In this document: positions 35,588 through 47,825 of the stretch, piece after piece | How the letters are laid out: every line of letters starts with the position of its first letter | Numbering within the stretch: position 1 is the stretch's first letter | DNA from: Archivesica marissinica | Taxonomy: Eukaryota; Mollusca; Bivalvia; Venerida; Vesicomyidae | Assembly: GCA_014843695.1 (NCBI GenBank) | Contig: CM026398.1 | Span: 48,883,579 to 48,947,578, forward strand | Reading direction: 5' to 3' | Length of the DNA stretch: 64,000 bases | The notes under the pieces: generated by a model | The model's database searches: none | What the model saw: only the letters and a program-made list of their open reading frames with translations | What the model was told of the DNA's origin: nothing | Program-made: the position numbers and the translations under genes

Positions 35588-35855
35588 TGTGTTTTACGTT
35601 TATTTATCGTCGCTACCGGTTGCCCATATGAGCGACGCCTCCTGAAGAGATTAGTCATTTTAGATTTTTGGAGGATAGTGCAATGATACAGACAGAGACC
35701 CATTACAGAGTCTTCTCTGGTTCTTTTACGTGCACTGTGTAAAGCACCGACACGAGACCTCGGTTTAACGTCCCATCTGAAAGACTGTTAATTTTATTAG
35801 GGTCAGACGGGGGATCGAACCTGTGATCCCTGGATTACCAGTCCACACTTTGTTG
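35588..35855 (-). mobile_element. SINE family H
   Basis: GTTTATTTATCGTCGCTACC, CGACGCCTCCTGAAGAG, CCGACACGAGACCTCGG, GGGGGATCGAACCTGTG (box B reversed), ATTACCAGTCCA. It ends shortly before the GATA repeat. Confidence 0.88.
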
Positions 35856-35871
35856 ACCTTTCCATTTGCAT

Positions 35872-36122
<251 letters not shown>

Positions 36123-36349
36123 TTTATTGAACAAAAGGTCATAAACCCATATATCATAAATGACTGCATTCTCCAAACCAAAGTGGCAGTTTGGGACTAT
36201 ATTGTTGCTGAAAATGTTTTTCTGGACGAATGGGAATTTATGTGATAGGAATCACTGCTATGTATTCGTATTGTAGATATTAAAATTGTCCAATTGTTTT
36301 CAGGGAACTAGTTCCAAGTTTTCACTGTTGTGCGCATAGAAATACAGGC

Positions 36350-36581
36350 TTAACCCATTCAACACCAAGTAACTGACATGGACTGGTCCATGATATTCTT
36401 AAACCAATAAATGAATCAGAAAATCACATTTGGACAAGTTCAGTTATCAAAATGGGTAATTTTTGTCTAGAAATAGTTATATTACTTGAAAAAAGTGCAG
36501 ATCCTGATGAGACGAGCCGGCTCATCTGGATCTACACTTTTTGTAAGCCTATTTAGAGGTCTGTGGTGTTGAAAGGGTTAA
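36350..36581 (+). mobile_element. TTAA-flanked MITE, family A, palindrome arm deleted
   Basis: TTAACCCATTCAACACCAAG ... GTTGAAAGGGTTAA. The central stem is reduced to GATGAGACGAGCCGGCTCATC. Confidence 0.85.
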
Positions 36582-37955
36582 GCTGGAATCCAGAAATGGC
36601 CAGGTCAATCTATTTATGTAGTTGAAATTCTCCATCAAATAATTGGTTCCCATAGGATTCGCGGATGTTCCAGCAGGGATGTGGTATATACTATTATGCT
36701 GGACAGGGTTTTAATGTTATTGTCAACATATTTGCATTAATTATGCACTTTATAATTTATATACATTCACTCAATACACTACCAGTGTGTATTATACAGA
36801 GTGAGTTTTCAATCGTCCTTCTATTACATATTTTATATGTAATCGTTTTTCTTGTTATTGTTCTTAACATCTTGCAAATAAATACTTTTGAAATGCCCCC
36901 CAGTTCTTTGGTTTCCTATGAGACCCTTGTAGCATGTTCTCTCTCCAGGAGCACAGATGTTTCACTGACTTCCCACATCATACTGCCATTGTTTGCTTGT
37001 GTAAAACAATCTCCAACAAGAATCAAATGTCTTTCTCACTGCCTCACTCAACATTGCAGTGATGATCAGTTTAAACAAGGATTTGGTTTTGATGGCAATT
37101 TGGGTTCAAGGCAATTAGGGTTTCTAGAGTTTTTAGGGTATTAATGTTGCTAATGTTAAGCCAGTGTTTTTGTTGGCACAGTTGGGGAAAGGTAAATATT
37201 CATTAAAAACGTTTATCTGTGGCATTATATCTAATATAGAGATAAAAGTGGAAAGTAAAGTTGGCTTAGAAGTTGATAAGAAATCTAGAAAAGACTAAAA
37301 ACTAAACCCCTGCTGACTGCTTTGTAGCAATCATCATTGTACAGTATATTAATTTATCATTCCACCCCCTTGTACAGCTGGCAGTGGAGGATTCCTTCCT
37401 TATTATAAAATGGAAGAATAAAAAATAGTGTTGAATTTATTGAGGCAATGCATATACATTGTAATTATATACATTAATTAGCCCACCCCTACATTGATTA
37501 GCCCCCCCTACATTAATTAGCCCCCCCCCCTACATTAATTAGTCCCCCCCCCCCAAGTCAGTCCTTTATTCTGCCAGAGTTGTGGGGGAATCTCTGTGAT
37601 GGTATGTGTGAGACCATAGAGCAGCATGTTACAGCACTTATAAATGTGTACTCTAGTAGGGGGGGGGCTGATATGCTAAATGCTATTATTTGTGAATATC
37701 CCCTTATTTTCGATTGTGAGGAATGGTAGGAAAATAATGAATTTCCTGCTGCTTCTGGACTTTTTGGAAGCTTCCGTATATGTCAGTTTTATAGCCCATG
37801 TGGGGAGGGCCAGACAAACCAAGAAATATCAAGAATTATCAAGAAATATGTTGAACTGGGGAGAGAGGATCAATAACATTGTTGATGTAAATATTTATGA
37901 TAGATAAAATCATGGATAACAATGTTAGTATCGACCTTGTGTTGACAATAATACA
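36582..37955. other. Single-copy stretch with a 159-codon open frame, not called
   Basis: The frame 36665-37144 (+) is the longest non-repetitive ATG frame in the window. It has two hydrophobic stretches (around residues 15-35 and 48-70) but no family resemblance. C-rich CATTAATTAGCCCCCCC repeats lie at 37490-37555. Confidence 0.35.
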
Positions 37956-38704
37956 TAGTGTGTGGGAGTAAGTGATATATGCATAGTGTGTGGGAGTAAG
38001 TGATATATGCTAGTGTGTGGGAGTAAGTGATATATGCATAGTGTGTGGGAGTAAGTGATATATGCATAGTGTGTGGGAGTAAGTGATATATGCATAGTGT
38101 GTGGGAGTAAGTGATATATGCATAGTGTGTGGGAGTAAGTGATATATGCTTGTTGGTAAGTGATATATGATGTTGGTAAGTGATATATGCATAGTGTGTG
38201 GGGTAGTGATATATGATAGTGTGTGGGAGTAAGTGATATATGCTTGGTGGGAGTAAGTGATATATGCTGTGTGTGGGAGTAAGTGATATATGCTTGTGTG
38301 GGGTAAGTGATATATGCATTGTGTGTGTAAGTGATATATGCATTGTGTGTGGGAGTAAGTGATATATGCATGTGGTTGGTAAGTGATATATACATAGTGT
38401 TTGGGAGTAAGTGATATATACATTGTGTGTGGGAGTAAGTGATATATGCTTTGGTAAGTGAGTAAGTGATATATGCATTGTGTGTGGGAGTAAGTGATAT
38501 ATGATGTTGGTAAGTGATATATGATGTTGGTAAGTGATGTAAGTGATATATGCATTGGTGTGGGAGTAAGTGATATATGCTGTTGGTAAGTGATATATGC
38601 TGTTGGGAATAAGTGATATATGCTGTGTATGGGAGTAAGTGACATATGCATTGTGTGTGGGAGTAAGTGATATATACATTGTGTGTGGGAGTAAGTGATA
38701 TATT
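37956..38704. repeat. Tandem array, about 28-bp unit with many indels
   Basis: GTGTGGGAGTAAGTGATATA + TGCATA, about 27 copies, more length variation in the right half. Confidence 0.95.
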
Positions 38705-38764
38705 GTAAGCCAATATACGATGTTGGCTGTTCATGAAATGAAACCATCTGTAGTTTGATATGAA

Positions 38765-39796
38765 CGACATGAGTTAACTGGTACACTGTGACAGGAGTTA
38801 AATGGTACACTGTGACAGGAGTGAGTTAACTGGTACACTGTGACTGGGTTAACTGGTACACTGTGACAGGAGTGAGTTAACTGGTACACTGACTGGAGTT
38901 AACTGGTACACTGTGACTGGAGTTAACTGGTACACTGTGACAGGAGTGAGTTAACTGGTACACTGACTGGAGTTAACTGGGTTAACTGGTACACTGTGAC
39001 AGGAGTGAGTTTACTGGTACACTGACTGGAGTTAACTGGTACACTGACCGGAGTTAACTGGTACACTGACCGGAGTTAACTGGTACACTGTGACTGGAGT
39101 TAACTGGTACACTGTGACAGGAGTGAGTTAACTGGTACACTGACTGGAGTTAACTGGGTTAACTGGTACACTGTGACCGGAGTTAACTGGTACACTGTGA
39201 CCGGAGTTAACTGGTACACTGTGACCGGAGTTAACTGGTACACTGTGACCGGAGTTAACTGGTACACTGTGACGGAGTTAACTGGTACACTGTGACCGGA
39301 GTTAACTGGTACACTGTGACAGGAGTTAACTGGTACACTGTGACTGGAGTTAACTGGTACACTGTGACAGGAGTTAACTGGTACACTGTGACAGGAGTTA
39401 ACTGGTACACTGTGACCAGAGTTAACTGGTACACTGTGACAGGAGTTAACTGGTACACTGTGACAGGAGTTAACTGGTACACTGTGACCGGAGTTAACTG
39501 GTACACTATGACAGGAGTTAACTGGTACACTGTGACCGGAGTTAACTGGTACACTGTGACAGGAGTTAACTGGTACACTGTGACTGGAGTTAACAGGTAC
39601 ACTGTGACCAGAGTTAACTGGTACACTGTGACAGGAGTGAGTTAACTGGTACACTATGACAGGAGTGAGTTAATTGGTACACTGTGACAGGAGTTAACTG
39701 GTACACTGTGACAGGAGTTAACTGGTACATTATGACAGGAGTGAGTTAACTGGTACACTGTGACAGGAGTGAGTTAATTGGTACACTGTGACCAAC
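38765..39796. repeat. Tandem array, 24-bp unit
   Basis: About 44 copies of GAGTTAACTGGTACACTGTG + ACAG, with ACTGG/ACCGG/ACAGG variants and occasional 4-bp GAGT insertions. The unit is 8 codons long, so long frames occur on both strands. Confidence 0.97.
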
Positions 39797-40075
39797 CTAC
39801 ATCCTTTTGATCTGTGAAAATTGAAATAAATTGATGCATTTATATACTCTTAATTCATAAACACTGGTTAGATGTTATATTATGCCCATTGCTGTAACAT
39901 GTCATCTTACACATTGTTGATGAGTCAGCGTTGTAGTTTAAACTTAAATGTATATTTCCTGCTCACACCTTCCTCCAGGCTAGAAACCATATTTGCATAA
40001 AACTATGGGGTTTTAGAATACAGCTGATAACATAATTTGAATATTTTTGGCAGCTTGAATTAAGTGCATGAGCTT
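39797..40075. other. Single-copy DNA
   Basis: Nothing recognised. Confidence 0.4.
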
Positions 40076-40360
40076 TTGTGATCCAGTGTTGTCTGCTGTC
40101 AACAGATACCTTAATGGAACACACTGTAGCTAGCATTAGTCTTAAATTGTGATCCAGTGTTGTCTGCTGTCAACAGATACCTTAATGGAACACACTGTAG
40201 CTAGCATTAGTCTTAAATTGTGATCCAGTGTTGTCTGCTGTCAACAGATACCTTAATGGAACACACTGTAGCTAGCATTAGTCTTAAATTGTGATCCAGT
40301 GTTGTCTGCTGTCAACAGATACCTTAATGGAACACACTGTAGCATTAGTCTTAAATTCTC
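40076..40360. repeat. Four copies of a 71-bp unit
   Basis: GATCCAGTGTTGTCTGCTG recurs at 40080, 40151, 40222 and 40293, exactly 71 bp apart. The copies look identical apart from a small deletion near the end of the last. Confidence 0.97.
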
Positions 40361-40679
40361 ATTGAATCTTTCTCTCAATCTTGGTCACAATTTTTTGGAT
40401 TATTGATAATCAGATTATTTTAGGCACCATAGCAACTCTCTATTTTGACTATAGTTATGCTGTGATGAAACTAGACTCATGTTTGATTGTGACATGGTAC
40501 TGCTGCTATGATCATTGCAGGCTGCAGCAGACTCATTGATGCGTGACAGTGTGCAAAATATTTGTTGAGATTTTGGAGAAATAGTGATCATTAGCTATCT
40601 CATGTGTCCCTATTTTAAACTACTGTAGAAGTTTGTTCCTATAGAACATATATTATAAATGATACTTGGCTGTCTGTCA

Positions 40680-40878
40680 ACAAACTTCTCCCTTATAAAT
40701 CATCAACTTCTCCCTTATAAATCATCAAGGGAGATCAACTTCTCCCTTATATATCATAAACTTCTCCCTTATATATCATAACTTCTCCCTTAAACTTCTC
40801 CCTTATATATCATAAACTTCTCCCTTAAATGTCTCCCTTATATATCATAAACTTCTCCCTTATATATCACAAACATGG
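40680..40878. repeat. Tandem repeats, about 21-bp unit
   Basis: AACTTCTCCCTTATATATCA, about 9 copies with partial units. Confidence 0.9.
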
Positions 40879-41089
40879 ATATTGAGAAACTCTATATAAT
40901 AAGCAATGTTGTATATTTGCATTCTGTGGAATGTTTGTGGTGGTTTTTATGACATTATTTTATCTTTGATGTTGGCCATTTATAGTAAGCAGCAACAGAT
41001 AGACAGGGGGGGAAATGTTGTCTGTTCTTGAAATGTTCTGCACTGACTGAAACAAACATTACCCAATCATTGAACAGGGAAGCTTCTAT

Positions 41090-41588
41090 ATAACCAAGAT
41101 CCAGTGCCCATGTTGTTGCTCACCGTAACCAAGATCCAGTGACCATGTTGTTGCTCACCATAACCAAGATCCAGTGACCATGTTGTTGCTCACCATAACC
41201 AAGATCCAGTGAACATGTGGTTGCTCACCGGTGCTGTAACCTTTGAGTGAAACGGCTACGTTACCAAGATCCAGTGAACATGTGGTTGCTCACCGGTGCC
41301 TACCTATGAGTGAAACGGCTACGTTACCAAGATCCGTGAACATGTGGTTGCTCACCGGTGCCTACCTTTGAGTGAAACGTCTACGTAACCAAGATCCAGT
41401 GACAATGTTACTCACCTGTGCCTACCTTTGAGTGAAACGTCTACGTAACCAAGATCCAGTGACCATTGTTACTCACCGGTGCCTACCTTTGAGTGAAACG
41501 GCTACGTAACCAAGATCCAGTGACCATGTTGTTACTCACCGGTGCCTACCTTTGAGTGAAACGGCTACGTAACCAAGATCCAGTGACC
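41090..41588. repeat. Tandem repeats, about 40- then 62-bp unit, next to the srGAP exon
   Basis: AACCAAGATCCAGTGACC + ATGTTGTTGCTCACC, with CTTTGAGTGAAACGGCTACG added from the fourth copy on. Ends 133 bp before the exon at 41721. Confidence 0.92.
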
Positions 41589-41720
41589 CTGTGCCCGCCC
41601 GCAGGAGCATTAACCTCGAGCAGGAAGTAGAAGCCGGAAATGGAGATTTCTTAATTTCCTTCGAATCAAACTTTTTGTTTAGCTTTCTAACAGTAATTAT
41701 ACCTCATTGTATGTTTTCAG

Positions 41721-41904
41721 ATATTCGACAACAACTATCGGAGCAGTTAAAATGTCTGGAGTCTCGACTGGAAATACAGGTGGCCATGGTACAAGAAATC
41801 CAGGAATTCTACCGCCGGAAAGCCGACCTCGAGGCCGAATACTCGAGAAACCTAGAGAAACTTGTAAAAAGTACCTGGGCCCGACATAAACAGGAAAAAC
41901 AGAA
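41721..41904 (+). CDS. srGAP homologue, F-BAR domain exon (first certain coding exon)
   Basis: Encodes the start of an F-BAR domain of the SLIT-ROBO Rho GTPase-activating protein family, membrane-bending adaptors that act at the plasma membrane downstream of Robo receptors. The translation has the family's first helices: IRQQLSEQLKCLE, then EIQEFYRRKADLEAEYSRNLEKL; EYSRNLEKL is a hallmark of srGAP F-BAR domains. The acceptor is a T-rich tract ending TTTTCAG at 41714-41720, and the donor is GTAAGT at 41905. The exon starts with the last two bases of a codon (AT, giving D if the missing base is G) and ends with two bases (AA), completed to lysine by the next exon. The frame stays open upstream to 41591, but that part shows no homology and is read-through. 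A 62-bp tandem array ends 137 bp upstream and a 30-bp array starts about 20 bp past the donor. The subfamily (srGAP1, 2 or 3) is not assignable. Confidence 0.92.
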
Positions 41905-41925
41905 GTAAGTAATTTATAAATAAAG

Positions 41926-42512
41926 TCTTTGTTTATTATAGTGTCACCCCTATTGAAAGGGTCTATTATAGTGTCACCCCTATTGAAAGGGTCTATTATA
42001 GTGTCACCCCTATTGAAAGGGTCTATTATAGTGTCACCCCTATTGAAAGGGTATATTATAGTGTCACCCCTATTGAAAGGGTCTGTTATAGTGTCACCCC
42101 TATTGAAAGGGTCTATTATAGTGTCACCCCTATTGAAAGGGTCTATTATAGTGTCACCCCTATGAAAGGATCTATTATAGTGTCACCCCTATTGAAAGGG
42201 TCTATTATAGTGTCACCCCTATTGAAAGGGTTTATTATAGTGTCACCCCTATTGAAAGGGTCTGTTATAGTGTCACCCCTATTGAAAGGGTCTATTATAG
42301 TGTCACCCCTATTGAAAGGGTTTATTATAGTGTCACCCCTATTGAAAGGGTCTGTTATAGTGTCACCCCTATTGAAAGGGTCTGTTATAGTGTCACCCCT
42401 ATTGAAAGGGTCTATTATAGTGTCACTCCTATTGAAAGGGTCTATTATAGTGTCACCCCTATTGAAAGGGTCTATTATAGTGTCACCCATATTGAAAGGG
42501 CCAACCATTTCT
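41926..42512. repeat. Tandem array, 30-bp unit, starting about 20 bp past a splice donor
   Basis: About 19.5 copies of TATTATAGTGTCACCCC + TATTGAAAGGGTC. The unit is 10 codons long, hence open frames on both strands (IIVSPLLKGS cycle). One unit at 42160-42175 lacks a base. Confidence 0.97.
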
Positions 42513-42836
42513 GACTGATGAGACACCTATTATGGACATCAGTACTTCCCCGAATACTATCTCTGCAAACCAGCTGCGCTAGGCTGATCGGTAACCATTA
42601 GTCAATTAGCTGGCTGTTTACCAACCAACCATATCAGAATTAACCCCTAATGAGGTACGAATCTCACACTAAATAAAGACGATTTGTTTGATCAGGTTGT
42701 AGATTATGTCTATGGTATTAGAGATACCAAGCATGTGTTGCAACAGTACTAAATGTTAACCTGCTTAATGCCATGTAGCAAATTACTACAGCACTTAACA
42801 TCCATCGAATAACTGTGTGGGAACTGGATACACAGA
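42513..42836. other. Intronic single-copy DNA
   Basis: Nothing recognised. Confidence 0.4.
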
Positions 42837-43118
42837 ATCACAAATGAATGAAGGCGTAATACCACTACCAGGCTAATCCCGATTCACAAATGAATGAAGG
42901 CGTAATACCACTACCAAGCCAATCCCGATTCACAAATGAATGAAGGCGTAATACCACTACCAAGCTAATCCCGATTCACAAATGAATGAAGGCGTAATAC
43001 CACTACCAGACTAATCCCGATTCACAAATGAATGAAGGCGTAATACCACTACCAAGCCAATCCCGATTCACAAATGAATGAAGGCGTAATACCACTACCA
43101 GGCTAATCCCGATTCTGG
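42837..43118. repeat. Tandem repeats, 46-bp unit
   Basis: About 6 copies of ATTCACAAATGAATGAAGG, CGTAATACCACTACCAAGC, TAATCCCG, almost identical. Confidence 0.96.
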
Positions 43119-43522
43119 GTGAATTAGTGGGACATTAAAAATAGTTATACAGAACAAAGAACGAAACGTGGAGTGTTCTCAGGTGTGACGTTTTGTATCT
43201 TGTTGAAAACATCCAGCCCATTATAAGAAAATTTGGATCCTCCCAGGGGAGGGGGGCTTCTTCTTCAGTAATGGCTACTGTTAGTGATGTGTGCAGTCCC
43301 GTGGGCTCTGTTTTTCACCATTTTAATTTAGAGAGATGATTGATTCTTTGGTAGATCTTTCTAGACTAGAGTGGTGTTTGGTGTGTACCATAAGTGAGCC
43401 GCCATCCTGAAACTATCAGTATTATTAAAGTGAAAATGTGTGATTATAGTTATTAAATTCTGTCCACATATAACTCATGTGATGATTTCCGAGGTTGTTT
43501 TTTTTTTTATCGATTCCAGGAA
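43119..43522. other. Intronic single-copy DNA
   Basis: Nothing recognised. Confidence 0.4.
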
Positions 43523-43602
43523 AGGTGCTGTTAGGTAAACTGCCCGCCGGCGATATAGCCCAAAATGGTGCTGATGCAGGCGTAAAACCCGAAATATAAA
43601 TT
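43523..43602 (+). mobile_element. Dispersed retroelement-like 3' fragment, copy 2
   Basis: TTAGGTAAACTGCCCGCCGG, GATATAGCCCAAAATGG, GATGCAGGCGTAAAACCCG then AT-rich. It is the reverse complement of 181-254. Confidence 0.5.
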
Positions 43603-44006
43603 ATAAAATAAAAATGTTTATCGATCTGTTTAAAATGGGATCATGATTTTGCCAGATCTGTCTAAAGTAGGGTACTGATTTTTCCTGATCTGTAAGCGTA
43701 GTCCAGTTGGCCAGGACACACACCCCCACCCATTTGATCAAGGAGACCCCCCACTCCCCGGGGATCTTATGTTTGAACATAATGCAACTATTTTATTAAA
43801 TATGAAACAATTGATTCTCAACTGCGGGGCAAGATTATGGCTCGATTATCCGCGTTTGATGCGCTGGTGTTTTGGATTTTGCTTTTATCTATTGTCGCTT
43901 AAACTGTTGACGGTGTCATATAGAATATATATCATTATTAAATCATTGTTCATATGACACCGGCATTAGCGAGATTGAAGTCATGAAGAGATTAGTAATT
44001 TTATAG

Positions 44007-44217
44007 TATGTATGTATGTTCCTTTAATGTCAAATCCCTCGCGGGGACTTAGACATGTTTTCCTGGGCAGGCTCAGCCGACCTAAGCGATTAACCAGTAC
44101 TAAGCAATGTGTGTGAGGTGCTTTGCTCAATGACACTACATACGTGACCTGACCGAGCATCGAACCCGGGACCGTTCGATTCCAAATCCGACGCTCTACC
44201 ACTGGACCACGGACGCC
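44007..44217 (-). mobile_element. SINE family I, nested in H
   Basis: On the minus strand GGCGTCCGTGGTCCAGTGG + TAGAGCG (box A) and CCCGGGTTCGATGC (box B), ending in a (CATA)n tail. Flanked by ATAG at both sides (44003-44006 and 44218-44221), a probable short target duplication. Confidence 0.85.
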
Positions 44218-44295
44218 ATAGTTTGGAGGATATTGCAATGATACAAATATTCCATAGGCTCCATTGGTTCTTTTAACTTGCATGTGTAAAATTTA

Positions 44296-44520
44296 GTTCA
44301 TAAAAATTTAATTTACCGTGATTGCAAAACAAGTTCCTACAACTTAAATCACTCTCGAGACCTCATTCCTAATGGAATCCATCGCCATGAGAGAGAAGAG
44401 GTAACATGGAATTTAAAGGCAAGTTCCTAAGGGCACAATCGTAACAGCTACAGCGGGGCACAAACTCTGGGCGCTTCACACCTGAATCTAATGCGTACCA
44501 CTGCGCGGTCTCGACTTCCA
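44296..44520 (-). mobile_element. SINE family F, nested in H
   Basis: On the minus strand GGAAGTCGAGACCGCGCAGTGG head, GGGCACAATCG reversed, ATGGAATCCATCGCC, tail TTTTGCAATCACGG. Flanks GTGTAAAAT and GTGTATTTA are similar, as expected for a decayed target duplication. Confidence 0.82.
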
Positions 44521-44539
44521 TATGGTGTATTTAACACCG

Positions 44540-44722
44540 ACACAAGACCGTGGCTTACACAAGACCTTGGCTTAATGTCGACACAAGACCTTGGCTTAAT
44601 GTCGACACAAGACCTTGGCTTAATGTCGACACAAGACCTTGGCTTAATGTCAACACAAGACCTCGGCTTAATGTCGACACAAGACCTCGGCTTAATGTCG
44701 ACACAAGACCTTGGCTTAACAG
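44540..44722. repeat. Tandem array, 24-bp unit, amplified from inside SINE H
   Basis: About 7.5 copies of CACAAGACCTTGGCTTAATG + TCGA. Matches the CCGACACGAGACCTCGG + TTTAACGTCC segment of other H copies, at the right place in the element. Confidence 0.92.
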
Positions 44723-44748
44723 ACTGTGATTGATATTAGTCAATTTAG

Positions 44749-45067
44749 TGTAGTAAAGCAGGGCTTCAAATGATTAAAAAGAAGAAAAACAAAAGGTTTG
44801 CTACCAGCATTTATATAGCACATATTTTACACCAGCCCACATAGAATGTATCATTCACAGCATCACAGGTTTATCACCATAGTAATGAAAATGACAAATA
44901 TTGCTGATAACAATCTATAACTGACAAATAAACAAAGGTTAATATTATGAGCAGATGTTTTGCTCTAAATTAGAATAAATTTACCACAACTATGAGAGGG
45001 GCTGGCTGTTCCTTGATGGCAAAATGATTAGATTGTGTTTATATGATGTACATTTTGATGAACTCCA
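44749..45067. other. Intronic single-copy DNA
   Basis: Nothing recognised. Confidence 0.4.
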
Positions 45068-46535
45068 GTTCCCTTCAATAAGCAATATTATGTTGATAAA
45101 CATGTCACGTGGGGGGGGGGGGGCAATATTGTGTTGATAAACAATGTTATGGAGGCAATATTGTGTTGATAAACAATGTCATGGAGGCAGTATTGTGTTG
45201 ATAAACAATGTCATGGGGCAATATTGTGTTGATAAACATGTCATGGGGCAGTATTGTGTTGATAAACAATGTCATGGGGGCAGTATTGTGTTGTAAACAA
45301 TGTTATGGGGGCAATATTGTGTTATAAACATGTCATGGGGCAGTATTGTGTTGATAAACAATGTCATGGGGGCAGTATGTGTTGATAAACAATGTAGGGG
45401 GGCAATATTGTGTTGATAAACAGTCATGGGGGCAATATTGTGTTGATAAACAATTTGGGGGCATATGGTGATAAACAAGTCATTGGTAATATTGTGTTGA
45501 TAAACAATGTCATGGGGCAGTATTGTGTTGATAAACAATGTCATGGGGCAGTATTGTGTTGATAAACAATGTCATGGGGCAGTATTGTGTTGATAAACAT
45601 GTCATGGGGCAGTATTGTGTTGATAAACAATGTCATGGGGCAGTATTGTGTTGATAAACAATGTCATGGGGCAGTATTGTGTTGATAAACAATGTCATGG
45701 GGCAGTATTGTGTTGATAAACATGGTCATGGGGCAATATTGTGTTGATAAACAAGTCATGGGGCAGTATTGTGTTGATAAAAATGTCATGGGGCAGTATT
45801 GTGTTGATAAACATGTCATGGGGCAGTATTGTGTTGAAACAATGTCATGGGGCAGTATTGTGTTGATAAACAATGTCATGGGGCAGTATTGTGTTGATAA
45901 ACCAAGTCATGGGGCAGTATTGTGTTGATAAACAATGTCATGGGGCAGTATTGTGTTGATAAACAATGTCATGGGGCAGTATTGTGTTGATAAACAATGT
46001 CATGGGGCAGTATTGTGTTGATAAACATGTCATGGGGCAGTATTGTGTTGATAAACAATGTCATGGGGCAGTATTGTGTTGATAAACAATGTCATGGGGC
46101 CAGTATTGTGTTGATAAAATGTATGGGCGTATGTGTTGATAAACAATGTCATGGGGCAGTATTGTGTTGATAAACAATGTCATGGGGCAGTATTGTGTTG
46201 ATAAACAATGTCATGGGGCAGTATTGTGTTGATAAACAATGTCATGGGGCAGTATTGTGTTGATAAACAATGTCATGGGGCAGTATTGTGTTGATAAACA
46301 ATGTCATGGGGCGCATATTGTGTTGATAAACATGTCATGGGGGCAATATTGTGTTGATAAACAATGTTATGGGGGCAATATTGTGTTGATAAACAATGTC
46401 ATGGGGCAGTATTGTGTTGATAAACATGTCATGGAGGCAGTATTGTGTTGATAAACAATGTCATGGGGCAGTATTGTGTTGATAAACATGTCATGGGGCA
46501 GTATTGTGTTGATAAACCAAGTCATGGGGGGATGG
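45068..46535. repeat. Tandem array, 31-bp unit
   Basis: About 46 copies of AATGTCATGGGGCAG + TATTGTGTTGATAAAC with numerous single-base indels. A run of about 14 G lies at 45110-45123. Confidence 0.97.
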
Positions 46536-47036
46536 CACAAGTAATCGTTATACAGAAAGGGATCAAATGATATGATACTTAAATAAATAAATGTTAAACC
46601 AAATTTAAGCCCACAACGTGGTGGAAGGTCATTTCAATGTTCCTTTGTGTTCTGAAGTAATAACCCACAAAGATTAGGGACACATGACATGAAACAATTA
46701 TATTTGGCCTAAAAACTATTATATATATTATATCAAAGTCTTGTCTCTAATTGTGTGACTGGGATAATTTTCCTGGTATTAAGTACATCAACCAGTAAAA
46801 CAACTAATTATATATAGAAACCAAGGATTTTCCTACTTATCTATAACAGTGAAAGTATGTAACTTTACAAGTTTGTTGGGTTCAAAGGGGAAATGAAGTA
46901 CATAATTGAATCTGTGTGCAGAATTAGAGGGTCAATACATAGAGTTTGATGTATCAGACTGTACAGTTTGTTGGATGGGAGATGAATGCCCGCTACTGCA
47001 TTAAACGCCTTCGCCTGATAGATAAATTGGATGGAA
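46536..47036. other. Intronic single-copy DNA
   Basis: Nothing recognised. Confidence 0.4.
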
Positions 47037-47305
47037 TGTGCAAACAACACAGATCCAGATCAGCTGCGGCATAATGCCGCGTCTGATCAGGATCTATGTT
47101 GTTTGCTATTCAGACAAATGGTTTTTTTTACTTACACTATCCGAATAACAAACAGCATAGAGACTGATCAGACGGAACATTCTGTGCCATCTGATATGGC
47201 ATGTTCTATTCCGTCTGATCTGGCTCTATGCGAACGTGCCGTCTGATCAGGCTCTATGCTGTTTGCAAAATTGACTTTAGTTGTGATTGGCAGGTTACGG
47301 GTTAA
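47037..47305 (+). mobile_element. MITE family C, rearranged
   Basis: GCAAACAACACAGATCC ... GATCAGGATCTATGTTG (first hairpin), then an enlarged second hairpin with three CCGTCTGAT or CATCTGAT arms. Ends GGTTACGGGTTAA. The left terminal repeat is missing. Confidence 0.7.
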
Positions 47306-47464
47306 ACCTTCGCCACGTTGCCAAGGTATGGTCATAGATTATTATTATGATGCCATTCATAGCATATTTTGGCCCACTGATTTTTTCATCTATGATGCAA
47401 TATAATTGTTCAAGGTAAAGGTAACGCATTAGTAATTCTCTCTCCATTCTCCTATCTTTGTATA

Positions 47465-47643
47465 TACAGTCAAACCTGTCTTAAGCAGCCAGCCAAGGGA
47501 ATCACAGATAGTGGCTGCTTAGCACAGGTAGCTGCTTAATAAAGGTCAAATATATACTAAAACAACATATTTGAAATCTGGAAACTGGCTGCTTAATGGT
47601 TGGCTGCTTAATAGAGGTGACCGCTAACATAGGTTTGACTGTA
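47465..47643 (+). mobile_element. TA-flanked MITE, family E, intact
   Basis: TACAGTCAAACCTGTC ... ATAGGTTTGACTGTA, with GGCTGCTTAGCACAGG and GGCTGCTTAATAGAGG inside. Confidence 0.9.
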
Positions 47644-47825
47644 TTTAAATACCATGCGTCTCCAACCTCCTCACATTGTGGGCCTCCCACCGTTGTGTAA
47701 TGGATATGGTGTGACCGCCTTGTAAACTAAAAGGTTTCAAGTTTGAGCCCTTTCAATACCTTAGGGGTGTCCTTAACCAAGACACTATAATAAAATCTTG
47801 AAACAAAACTAAACAAATTAATCTA

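Larger units (their letters stand above)
43980..44748 (-). mobile_element. SINE family H broken by two other SINEs and an internal amplification
   Basis: H pieces in order: 43980-44006 (TGAAGAGATTAGTAATTTTA), 44218-44292 (TTTGGAGGATATTGCAATG ... GGTTCTTTTAA), 44521-44560 (TTTAACACCGACACAAGACC) and 44712-44748 (CTTAACAGACTGTG). Family I sits in the first gap and family F in the second. Confidence 0.8.

Noticed and set aside
41591..41720. Upstream extension of the srGAP exon frame (starting MPARRS)
   Set aside because: A T-rich tract ending TTTTCAG at 41714-41720 is a clear acceptor, and the upstream residues show no F-BAR similarity. The first bases come from a tandem repeat.
41929..42526. 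Frames with IIVSPLLKGS and NRGDTIIDPF cycles on opposite strands
   Set aside because: The unit is exactly 30 bp (10 codons), so both strands stay open. It begins inside the intron after a consensus donor.
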